Of a stretch of 64,000 nucleotides of DNA, positions 28,205 to 36,149 are shown one piece after another. Made by a program: the position numbers and the translations under genes. This stretch comes from Natranaerofaba carboxydovora (GTDB taxonomy: Bacteria > Bacillota > Natranaerobiia > Natranaerobiales > Natranaerofabaceae). The stretch is from contig NZ_CP054394.1 in NCBI RefSeq assembly GCF_022539405.1, positions 1,428,501 to 1,492,500 of the forward strand. The letters run 5' to 3'. Each line of letters begins with the position of its first letter. The first letter of the stretch is position 1. The notes below the pieces were generated by a model, which saw only the letters and a list, made by a program, of their open reading frames with translations, did not search any database and was not told where the DNA came from.

Positions 28205-28921
28205 CTATTCGTTAACTTTTTTGTTCCAGTATTTGTTTGCCATTTTAATATATTCATCGTGAGGAATTAAGGGTTTGTTTAATTCAGCTTGCGTTTTATC
28301 TAGAATTTTATTTTCATTAACAAGTTCCTTGCCTGCATTCTGTAACAGCTCTTTGTACTTAGTCATTTGTTCTTTTAACATTGGATGTTCAACCTTAAGC
28401 AGTTCCCCTGCTCCCCTGTAGATTTCTCCTACCACTTCAGTGCCAAAATTTCTAGCCACACGCTTAAACAATAGCTCTAAGACTTGAAAATGACTTAGTT
28501 CCGGAAAGCCACTATTTGAAACTACCACTATCTTAGGACTCTTATCATATCTTTTTGGATGAACGCATTCGCCTTCTTGATCTTTTTCGAAGAAAGGTTC
28601 AGCCATCGGTATCAATCTTTCGAGAAAGAGTTTAAGTATCGCTGTAATATTATCTACATAAAGAGGACTGGCAAGAACAACTATATCTGAATCCAAAAAT
28701 TCTGGCAACAAATCATTCATGTCATCGTTTATCACACATTTTCCTGGAGTTTTTGTCCAGCAGTGAAAACATCCTTGACAACTGTTAACTGTGTAATCTT
28801 TTAAAAAGTGATTACCAATTGAAGCTCCTTCTTTTTCTGCTCCTTTTAAAAGCTCTTGTACTAAAACGTTTGTGTTCCCCTTCTCTCCCCTGGGACTTCC
28901 ATTATAAGCTGTAACCTTCAT
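28205..28921 (-). CDS. NADPH-dependent FMN reductase/iron-sulfur flavoprotein-type protein
   Basis: This flavodoxin-fold protein of 238 residues binds FMN through NGSPRGEKGNTNVLVQELL and SPLYVDNITAILKLFLERL. Between them is a compact Cys motif, CQGCFHCWTKTPGKC, which in the iron-sulfur flavoprotein family holds a [4Fe-4S] cluster. The likely role is redox defence or electron transfer in an anaerobe. AAAGGAGAG overlaps the first ATG of the frame; the ATG at 28921, nine bases later, is preferred (MKVTAYNG). A 14-bp palindrome about 80 bases upstream may control it or the divergent gene. Confidence 0.87.
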   Translation of the reverse strand: MKVTAYNGSPRGEKGNTNVLVQELLKGAEKEGASIGNHFLKDYTVNSCQGCFHCWTKTPGKCVINDDMNDLLPEFLDSDIVVLASPLYVDNITAILKLFLERLIPMAEPFFEKDQEGECVHPKRYDKSPKIVVVSNSGFPELSHFQVLELLFKRVARNFGTEVVGEIYRGAGELLKVEHPMLKEQMTKYKELLQNAGKELVNENKILDKTQAELNKPLIPHDEYIKMANKYWNKKVNE

Positions 28922-29001
28922 TAAAAACATCTCTCCTTTATATTCTATAATTATAAAAACCTTTATTATGTTTTTATTCTACCTTTGCAAAAAAAATCCT
29001 C

Positions 29002-29015
29002 TGAATGATCATTCA
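29002..29015. promoter_or_regulatory. 14-bp perfect palindrome in a divergent promoter region
   Basis: TGAATGATCATTCA is a perfect palindrome about 80 bases upstream of the flavoprotein gene and 130 bases upstream of the antiporter gene. Its form is like operators of TetR-type repressors. The binding protein is unknown. Apart from this site, the 222-base gap holds only A/T-rich sequence. Confidence 0.45.
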
Positions 29016-29143
29016 TTTTTTATTTATCTTAAAATTTCTTTGTTTTTATTATAGAATAGTAATGTGTAAATAGAATAATAATGACTTTACTACAAAAGTC
29101 TATTCACATAAGCTTTAATATTTACAACTAATGGAGGTAACCT

Positions 29144-30181
29144 ATGCTTATTTTATGGATTGTATTTATTTTACTATCTATTTTGATATTTGTTTCAGGG
29201 GCAACACTATCCAAAACAGCAGACAAAATTGCTATAAAAACAGGTATTGGTGGCCTATGGATAGGAGCTTTAACACTTCCTCTTATAACTTCAATTCCAG
29301 AAGTAGTTGTTGGGATAAGAGCAGCCAGTATAGAGGCAGTAGATTTAGCCATGGGTAATTTATTTGGCAGTAATATGTTGAACCTATCTATTATTATTTT
29401 TATAGATTTTTTTTCCGGTAAAAAACAACTCTCAAGAAGCCTACAACAAGGACATATATTGACGAGCGGGCTTTATATAGTTATGGTCGGAGTAGCACTT
29501 CTAGGTATGAGTTTAGAATGGATCCCTTCAATAGGGTTTATCGGGGTTGAATCCATAATAATCGCACTAATCTATATTTCAACGATAAGATTTATTAGCC
29601 GTGATCAGAAAAGAAGAAACAATGAAAGTTTAATACATGAAAACATTCAAGAGGTAGTACATAATGAAAATGATACAACCACAAAAAACAACTATAAAGT
29701 AGATTTAAAAAGAGTTTCAAAAAAAGATATTTTAATTTTTGTATCATCAGCTATAGTAGCAATTTTAGCCTCAAGAGGACTTGCAGATACAGGTAATTTA
29801 ATTGCAATAGAAACTGGGTTAAAAGAATCGCTGTTCGGATCAATTTTTATTGCAATTAGTACAACTTTACCAGAAATAGTTATAATAATCTCAGCTGCTA
29901 GAATAGGCGCAGTTGACATGGCTGTTGGGAATATTCTGGGTGCTAATCTACTAAATATCGGCTTGATCTTCTTAGTAGACTTATTTTACCTACAGGGGCC
30001 ATTATTATTGTCAGCAAGCAAAACTCATTTAATTTCAGGAATTATCACTGTAGTAATGACAGCGATACTTATTATAGGTGTGACTTACAGATCCCAAAGG
30101 AATATATTCGGTATAGGTTTGGACACTGTTTTTATCCTTTTGATGTACTGTGTAGGTTTAATAAATATTATTGTAAGTTGA
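29144..30181 (+). CDS. Calcium/sodium antiporter family (CaCA, YrbG-like) membrane protein
   Basis: This protein of 345 residues has about ten hydrophobic helices and two inverted alpha-repeats: GALTLPLITSIPEVVVGIRA with GNLFGSNMLNL, and FIAISTTLPEIVIIISAAR with GNILGANLLNIG. These are the ion-binding repeats of the Ca2+:cation antiporter superfamily. The first repeat has LPLITSIPE where the usual pattern is GTSLPE, so its ion choice may differ. A hydrophilic loop lies at about 150-190. The ATG follows AATGGAGG by 7 bases. It is alone on its strand, followed by the glnB-amt promoter. Confidence 0.88.
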   Translation: MLILWIVFILLSILIFVSGATLSKTADKIAIKTGIGGLWIGALTLPLITSIPEVVVGIRAASIEAVDLAMGNLFGSNMLNLSIIIFIDFFSGKKQLSRSLQQGHILTSGLYIVMVGVALLGMSLEWIPSIGFIGVESIIIALIYISTIRFISRDQKRRNNESLIHENIQEVVHNENDTTTKNNYKVDLKRVSKKDILIFVSSAIVAILASRGLADTGNLIAIETGLKESLFGSIFIAISTTLPEIVIIISAARIGAVDMAVGNILGANLLNIGLIFLVDLFYLQGPLLLSASKTHLISGIITVVMTAILIIGVTYRSQRNIFGIGLDTVFILLMYCVGLINIIVS

Positions 30182-30223
30182 TAAATTATAATCCTGTTTT
30201 ATAGGATATGGTATTTTATGTCA

Positions 30224-30251
30224 TTGACAAAGATTATTTTCCTGTTATAAT
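30224..30251 (+). promoter_or_regulatory. Sigma-A promoter of glnB-amt
   Basis: TTGACA (30224-30229), 16-base spacer, TATAAT (30246-30251): both hexamers are perfect consensus. The predicted leader to the glnB start is about 280 bases and holds two tandem attenuators. Such a strong promoter suggests control is mainly after initiation. Confidence 0.8.
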
Positions 30252-30293
30252 TGACTTAACATAAACACAGATTAATAAAAATTGATAATTATG

Positions 30294-30376
30294 ACTTACA
30301 AATACAAGGAAGTATTTATAAGTTGGGTGAAGAAGCCTACAGTCCTCATTTAGTTTTTTGAGACGTAGGCATTTTT
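30294..30376 (+). promoter_or_regulatory. ANTAR-type antitermination element, copy 1 (glnB-amt leader)
   Basis: The first hairpin is AAATAC/GTATTT closed further by ACTTA/TAAGT (30294-30323), with hexaloop AAGGAA. The second hairpin is GGGT/GCCT (30325-30338) with hexaloop GAAGAA. A terminator follows: GCCTAC (30335-30340) pairs with GTAGGC (30365-30370) and a U-tract follows. The second hairpin's 3' arm is the terminator's 5' arm, so the two cannot coexist. This is the architecture bound by ANTAR regulators. The second loop has the expected G at position 4 but not A at position 1. Confidence 0.75.
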
Positions 30377-30422
30377 AATTTTGGCAAATTATAAAATACT
30401 CATTACAATTTTATTATCTAAC

Positions 30423-30499
30423 GATACGAGGAAGTATTAACCGGGCAAAGAGGCCTATATATTCTCTTTTTTGACAAGAGAATATATAGGCCTTTTTTT
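30423..30499 (+). promoter_or_regulatory. ANTAR-type antitermination element, copy 2 (glnB-amt leader)
   Basis: The first hairpin is ATAC/GTAT with loop GAGGAA (30423-30438). The second hairpin is GGGC/GCCT with loop AAAGAG (30443-30456), which has A1 and G4. The terminator is a perfect 15-bp stem, 30452-30466 with 30478-30492, followed by seven U residues. It overlaps the second hairpin by five bases. It is 40 bases before the glnB start. Two attenuators in series should tighten the off state. Confidence 0.85.
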
Positions 30500-30525
30500 A
30501 TAAAAAATTTTAATTATAAAAATAG

Positions 30526-30885
<360 letters not shown>

Positions 30886-30910
30886 TTTTAAGACTAAGGA
30901 GGAGATTTTT

Positions 30911-32164
30911 ATGGATATAGGTGAAGTTTCAATTGCGGTTGATACCGTATGGGTCTTAATAGCTACAGTTTTTGTATTTTTGATGCAGGCAGGATTTGCA
31001 ATGGTTGAATCAGGTTTCACAAGGGCAAAAAACGCTGGTAATATTATCATGAAGAACTTAATGGATTTTTCTGTGGGATCGATTATGTACTGGACTATTG
31101 GATTTAGTATAATGTTTGGGGCAAGTGTAAGTGGGATTTTTGGGCAGATAGATCTTTTTTCAAGAGGAAGTTACGAAGGATTAGTAGATATACCATTATA
31201 TGCTTTCCTAATCTTTCAAACAGTCTTTGCTGCAACTGCAGCAACTATATTATCCGGTGCAATGGCAGAAAGAGCAAAGTTTATAGCTTATTTAATATAT
31301 AGTTTTTTCATTACAACTCTTATCTATCCAGTTGCAGGACACTGGATTTGGGGAGACGGCTGGCTAGCAGGACTTGGTTTTCATGACTTTGCAGGTTCAA
31401 CAGTAGTTCACTCTTTGGGTGGTTGGGCAGCATTGATTGGAGCTATGGTTATTGGACCAAGGATCGGAAAATATACAAAAGATGGAAAGCCTAATGCAAT
31501 ACCAGGTCATAGTTTGACACTTGGGGCTTTGGGTGTGTTTATTCTCTGGTTTGGATGGTTTGGCTTTAACCCGGGATCCACCTTATCAGGTATGGCAGTT
31601 GAAAGCATAGCACATATTTTTGTTACCACTAACTTGTCAGCAGCTTTTGGTGCAGTTGTAAGTATGTTTGTTACCTGGGCTAAGTATGGTAAACCAGATG
31701 TAAGTATAGCTCTAAATGGAGCTCTTGGAGGCCTTGTTGGAGTTACGGCTGGGGCTGATATCGTTAGTCCCTTTGGAGCAGCAATTATAGGAATTCTTTC
31801 AGGATTTGCAATAGTTTATGGAGTAGAGTTCATAGATAGAGTTCTAAAAATTGATGATCCTGTAGGGGCTGCAGGTGTACACGGAATATGTGGTGCAATT
31901 GGTACAATTGCCGTAGGTTTTCTTGCCACAGATGGTGGATTATTTTACGGTGGCGGTGCTGGTCTATTAGGAGTTCAGTTAATAGGTGTTGTAGCAATAG
32001 CAGTTTGGGTCATGTCAACGACCTTTGTCTTATTCAAAGCTATAGATGCTACAATAGGGCTTAGAGTTTCTGCAGCCGAAGAAACAACTGGGCTTGACAT
32101 AGAAGAACACGGTATTGAAAGTTATGCGGACTTCCAGGTAAAAGGAGCAGCAGGCAGTAATTAA
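30911..32164 (+). CDS. amt: Ammonium transporter
   Basis: This Amt-family channel of 417 residues has about eleven hydrophobic helices. Conserved parts include MQAGFAMVESGFTRAKNAGN, the first twin-histidine region FHDFAGSTVVHSLGGWAA, GFNPGS and the second histidine in GAAGVHGICGAIG. It carries ammonium or ammonia across the membrane and is normally gated by PII. The ATG at 30911 follows AAGGAGGAG; the longer frame overlaps glnB and is not used. A terminator begins 17 bases after its stop. Confidence 0.95.
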   Translation: MDIGEVSIAVDTVWVLIATVFVFLMQAGFAMVESGFTRAKNAGNIIMKNLMDFSVGSIMYWTIGFSIMFGASVSGIFGQIDLFSRGSYEGLVDIPLYAFLIFQTVFAATAATILSGAMAERAKFIAYLIYSFFITTLIYPVAGHWIWGDGWLAGLGFHDFAGSTVVHSLGGWAALIGAMVIGPRIGKYTKDGKPNAIPGHSLTLGALGVFILWFGWFGFNPGSTLSGMAVESIAHIFVTTNLSAAFGAVVSMFVTWAKYGKPDVSIALNGALGGLVGVTAGADIVSPFGAAIIGILSGFAIVYGVEFIDRVLKIDDPVGAAGVHGICGAIGTIAVGFLATDGGLFYGGGAGLLGVQLIGVVAIAVWVMSTTFVLFKAIDATIGLRVSAAEETTGLDIEEHGIESYADFQVKGAAGSN

Positions 32165-32180
32165 TAACCTATCAGAATAA

Positions 32181-32217
32181 TAAAAGCTGTCACCGATTTT
32201 CAAGGTGACAGCTTTTA
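32181..32217. terminator. Bidirectional terminator between amt and nadE
   Basis: A perfect 14-bp inverted repeat (TAAAAGCTGTCACC with its complement) around a 9-base loop. The flanking A/U arms serve both converging genes. It ends one base from the nadE stop. Confidence 0.88.
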
Positions 32218-33876
32218 TTATTTCGCCGCAATAGGCATTCTTCTTCCCGAACCAAAAGCTTTAGAAGTAATTTTTAGCCCGGGAGGAGCTTGCTGTCTTT
32301 TATATTCATTTTTATCAACCATTTTTATAATATTTTTCACCAAAGTCAAATCTATGTTTAACTGCCTAGCTATTTCTGAAGGTGAACTTTGAAGAGTTAT
32401 ATGATAATATAATATATTGTCTAATAGATCATAAGGCGGCAGACTGTCTTCATCTTTTTGGTCTGGCTTTAATTCTGCTGATGGTGCTTTATTAATAATA
32501 TTATTTGGGATTATTTCTTTATCCTTATTTATATAATTTGCAAGTTGGTAAACCATTGTTTTTGGAACATCTGAAAGAACTCCAAGTCCCCCACTCATAT
32601 CTCCATACAGAGTACAGTAACCTACCGCAAGCTCACTTTTATTACCTGTTGTAAGAAGCAAATGCCCAAATTTATTAGATATAGCCATTAATATATTACC
32701 TCTTATTCTTGCCTGAATATTTTCTTCAGCCACATTATCTTCTGTACCTTCAAAAATATGTGAGAGTGAATTAAGAAAGGTGTCATAAATTTCATTAATA
32801 TTAATCACTTCAAAATTTATCTCTAGCTTTTTCGCTAATTCTTCAGAATCAACCCAGCTTTCTTTTGAAGAATAAGGCCCAGGCATGTAGACTGCCATAA
32901 CATTTTCCCTGCCGAGGGCTCTTTTGGCCATAGCGCATGTTACAGCTGAATCTATCCCTCCAGAAAGACCTATTAAAGCTTTTTTAAAACCGCATTTTTT
33001 AAAATAATCCTCTATTCCAAGCAGCAGTGCATCATGTAAATTTTTAACCTTTATGCTTTCTACCGTATCTTTCTTAGAATAATCGGACATTTTTTGGTAT
33101 TTATTTTCTTCTATATCAATTGTAGTTATATTTTCTTCAAAGGCTGGTAGTTCCATCACATAGTTATTTAAATTAATAAATAGACTTTGGCCATCAAAAA
33201 TTAGCTCGTCATTCCCTCCTACCTGGTTAACAAAAATAAACATAGAATCGTGCCTTGACACATGGCTTTGAATTATCTTTTTTCTTAAATTTTCTTTGTC
33301 TAAATAATAAGGTGATGCTGAAATGTTTATAAACAAGTCAGCCCCTTTTTTACTTAGTTCTTCTATAGGATCTATCTGGTACTTGTTCTCCGTCCACAGC
33401 TGGTAATCGTTCCACATATCTTCGCAGATATTTATACCTATTTTATGACCTTTAAATGTTACGGGCTTGATTTCTTCTGCTTCTTTAAAATAACGCTTTT
33501 CATCAAATACATCATAAGTTGGTAATAGCTTTTTGTTATATCTAAAAATCTCCTTACCATTTGATATTAATAATGCCGAATTATATAGTTTGTTTCCTAC
33601 TCTTTCGCTAGAAAGTATAGGAGTACCAAACAATATTCCTAAATCAGGGTAGTTTTTAGACAATCTCTTTACTTCTTCTATATATTCGTTTATTTTTTCA
33701 ATAAACCAACCTTTTTCCAGAAGATCTTTTGGGGGGTAACCAGTTAAAAATAACTCTGGGAAAATCATTAAATCCGTTGATTTTGTAGTATCACTTTTTA
33801 ATGCTTTTTCTATCTTTTCATAATTTCCTTTAATATCACCTATAAAAGGGTTAAGCTGACAAATAGTAATTTTCAT
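32218..33876 (-). CDS. nadE: Glutamine-dependent NAD+ synthetase
   Basis: This two-domain enzyme of 552 residues makes NAD+ from deamido-NAD+, ATP and glutamine. The N-terminal nitrilase-type glutaminase domain (1-260) has the Glu-Lys-Cys set in FPELFLTGYPPK, YNKKLLPTYDVFDE and GINICEDMWND. The C-terminal synthetase domain has the PP-loop ALIGLSGGIDSAVT and later GNKSELAVGYCTLYGDMSGG. The longest frame reaches 33990 and would translate through a terminator. The ATG at 33876 has GGAG nine bases upstream and gives the canonical MKITICQLNP. The leader carries an ANTAR-type attenuator, tying NAD synthesis to nitrogen control. Confidence 0.95.
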   Translation of the reverse strand: MKITICQLNPFIGDIKGNYEKIEKALKSDTTKSTDLMIFPELFLTGYPPKDLLEKGWFIEKINEYIEEVKRLSKNYPDLGILFGTPILSSERVGNKLYNSALLISNGKEIFRYNKKLLPTYDVFDEKRYFKEAEEIKPVTFKGHKIGINICEDMWNDYQLWTENKYQIDPIEELSKKGADLFINISASPYYLDKENLRKKIIQSHVSRHDSMFIFVNQVGGNDELIFDGQSLFINLNNYVMELPAFEENITTIDIEENKYQKMSDYSKKDTVESIKVKNLHDALLLGIEDYFKKCGFKKALIGLSGGIDSAVTCAMAKRALGRENVMAVYMPGPYSSKESWVDSEELAKKLEINFEVININEIYDTFLNSLSHIFEGTEDNVAEENIQARIRGNILMAISNKFGHLLLTTGNKSELAVGYCTLYGDMSGGLGVLSDVPKTMVYQLANYINKDKEIIPNNIINKAPSAELKPDQKDEDSLPPYDLLDNILYYHITLQSSPSEIARQLNIDLTLVKNIIKMVDKNEYKRQQAPPGLKITSKAFGSGRRMPIAAK

Positions 33877-33904
33877 TTGAATCAACTCCAATTCATTAAA
33901 TAAA

Positions 33905-33990
33905 TAGTAAAATAATAAAGGCCTGTAAATCTCTTTAATTATAAAGAGATTATACAGGCCTCTTTGCCCTCTAATATCAAAATACATCAT
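33905..33990 (-). promoter_or_regulatory. ANTAR-type antitermination element in the nadE leader
   Basis: On the minus strand GGGC, hexaloop AAAGAG and GCCT (33956-33969) form the same hairpin as glnB copy 2. A terminator follows (GGCC-anchored stem, 33920-33936 with 33943-33960, one bulge, then a U-rich tail) and shares five bases with it. Just upstream of the hairpin is TTGATATTAGA, nearly the same as TTGATTAGA at the same place before glnA. The first hairpin of the pair is not clear: GATGT/ATATT with loop ATTTTG is possible but lacks G4. Confidence 0.78.
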
Positions 33991-34008
33991 CGCACCTTGA
34001 GTACCTTA

Positions 34009-34037
34009 AGTTTAATCCATAAGACAAAAATTGTCAA
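34009..34037 (-). promoter_or_regulatory. Promoter of nadE
   Basis: On the minus strand TTGACA (34032-34037), a 17-base spacer and TAAACT (34009-34014). The predicted transcript starts near 34002, just before the attenuator. Confidence 0.65.
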
Positions 34038-34050
34038 GGAATTCTCATTT

Positions 34051-35961
34051 TTATTTTTTTATCTTTATTTTACCTGACTCTTTACTATTCTTTATTGGTT
34101 TTTTTCCTTCAACAAAATTTTTATGCCAGATCATGAAAGTTATTATAGTCCATAGCTTCCTGCTGTAGTCATGGGGACCTTTCCGGTGTGAATTTAATAA
34201 TTTTAATACCTCATTTTTATTAAACAAATAATCGGTACCACTTTCCTTAATCAGGTCTCTTGCCCATTCATACATCGTATCCTTTAGCCAATATCTTATA
34301 GGTACTGGAAAGCCTAATTTTTTCCGGTATAATATTGATTTTGGTATCACATCTTCCACAGCTTTTCTGAGTGCATACTTTGTTGTCTGATCAGTTACTT
34401 TCCATTCTGGCGGAATCATTGAAGCAATTTCAAAAACCTTTTTGTCAAGGAAAGGTACTCTAAGTTCAAGAGAATGAGCCATAGTCATTCTGTCGGCTTT
34501 TACTAGTATGTCACCTGAAAGCCATGTTTTCAGATCTACGTACTGCATTTTGGCTAATTCATCAAAAGCAGTTATTTCCTTATAGATAGGCGCTGTTATG
34601 TCATAGTAAGAGATTTCCCGGTTATATCTTTTATAAACTCTATGTTTTACATCTTCTCTAAATATCCTCGCATTTCCGTAGTACCTTTTTTCAAGAGGAG
34701 TTGCTCCTCTTCTTATAAAATCTTTTCCCTTAGTACCTTCAGGCAAAACCTTTGATAAATAAAACAAGCTTCTTTTAACAGGTCCGGGAAAGTTATTAAA
34801 AATACTTAAATCTCTAGGCTCACGGTATATATTATACCCTCCAAAAAGCTCATCTGCTCCTTCACCTGAGAGTACAACTTTTACATGTTTTGAAGCTTCC
34901 TTACTTACATAATATAAAGGAACTGCAGCAGGATCAGCAACCGGATCATCCATGTGCCAGATTATTTCAGGCAAATCTTCCATTACCTCTTCGGCTGTGA
35001 CAAGTTTTGTATAGTGTTCCACTCCTAATTCTTCTGCAGTCTCTTTTGCAATATCAGCTTCATTATAAAACTGGCTCTCAAATCCACTGGTAAAAGTTTT
35101 TATCTTAGGATGAAATTTTTTGGCTAATGCAACTATTGCAGTTGAATCAATCCCGCTTGAAAGAAAAGCACCCACAGGAACGTCACTTCTCATGTGTATT
35201 TTTACTGAATCTAAAATTTTTTCTTTAATCAGGTCAAACAATTTTTTTTCATCACTTAAAAAACTGTCATTAGGCCTAAAACTAGGGGTAAAATATCTAT
35301 TAAAAGAGAGCTTTATATCATTTCTTTCAGGACAAAAAGAAAAAGAATTTCCTGGTGGTACTTTTTTAATATCTCTATATATTGTGCTAGGCTCTGGAGG
35401 ATATTGAAAAGTTAAATAATGCTGGAGGGTAGTCGTATCTACTGGGTTTACTTTACTATCATAAAGGTCAAGTAGAGCCTTCTTTTCTGATGAAAATAAT
35501 ATACCATTATTAGTCTTTAAATAATATAGGGGTTTAATTCCAAAAGGGTCTCTTGCTCCAAAAAGTTTTTTCTCTTTTTTATCCCAGATTAAAAAAGAAT
35601 ACATCCCTCTTAATTTTTCAATCATTTTATCTCCAATTTCACTATAAAGAGCAAGGACAACTTCCGTATCTGATTCTGTTTTTAATTCTGGATTTTTTAG
35701 TAATTTTTTCAATTCAAGATAGTTATATATCTCTCCATTTAGAACAATCCAATATCTTTGATTCTGATAAGAAAGAGGTTGATTTCCTTTTTCAATGTCG
35801 ATGATACTTAGCCTTTTAAATGCAAAAGTAACATAGTCATCACTATAAAAGCCAGAACTGTCAGGCCCTCTATGGACTAGCATATCAGATGCATTTAATA
35901 TTTTTCTATTAATTAATCCATTTTGATTATCTACTGTCACATAACCAATAAAACCACACAT
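34051..35961 (-). CDS. asnB: Asparagine synthetase, glutamine-hydrolysing (copy 1)
   Basis: This enzyme of 636 residues starts MCGFIGYV; the catalytic N-terminal Cys2 is exposed after Met removal. The glutaminase domain (1-215) has LVHRGPDSSGFY and VLNGEIYNYLEL. The synthetase domain has the PP-loop AFLSSGIDSTAIVAL and VVLSGEGADELFGGY. It converts aspartate and glutamine to asparagine, or amidates a related substrate. The frame extends six residues further, but only the ATG at 35961 places Cys at position 2, and AAAGGA is 9 bases before it. It is divergent from a second asnB. The two are clearly different paralogs, not a recent duplication. Confidence 0.92.
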   Translation of the reverse strand: MCGFIGYVTVDNQNGLINRKILNASDMLVHRGPDSSGFYSDDYVTFAFKRLSIIDIEKGNQPLSYQNQRYWIVLNGEIYNYLELKKLLKNPELKTESDTEVVLALYSEIGDKMIEKLRGMYSFLIWDKKEKKLFGARDPFGIKPLYYLKTNNGILFSSEKKALLDLYDSKVNPVDTTTLQHYLTFQYPPEPSTIYRDIKKVPPGNSFSFCPERNDIKLSFNRYFTPSFRPNDSFLSDEKKLFDLIKEKILDSVKIHMRSDVPVGAFLSSGIDSTAIVALAKKFHPKIKTFTSGFESQFYNEADIAKETAEELGVEHYTKLVTAEEVMEDLPEIIWHMDDPVADPAAVPLYYVSKEASKHVKVVLSGEGADELFGGYNIYREPRDLSIFNNFPGPVKRSLFYLSKVLPEGTKGKDFIRRGATPLEKRYYGNARIFREDVKHRVYKRYNREISYYDITAPIYKEITAFDELAKMQYVDLKTWLSGDILVKADRMTMAHSLELRVPFLDKKVFEIASMIPPEWKVTDQTTKYALRKAVEDVIPKSILYRKKLGFPVPIRYWLKDTMYEWARDLIKESGTDYLFNKNEVLKLLNSHRKGPHDYSRKLWTIITFMIWHKNFVEGKKPIKNSKESGKIKIKK

Positions 35962-36149
35962 AACATCTATTCCTTTCAAATTGCTTTTAGGTTTAATATT
36001 TGTTTAATTTAGCTCGCTTATTATATTACGTAACAAACCCTGAATCTGTTAAAATTTTATATCTTTTTCACAAGACAGCAGTTAGATGAATAGAATTTAT
36101 AAGCAAGAACAACGAACGATAGTCTAATTAATGTTAGGAGTGTTCGCTT

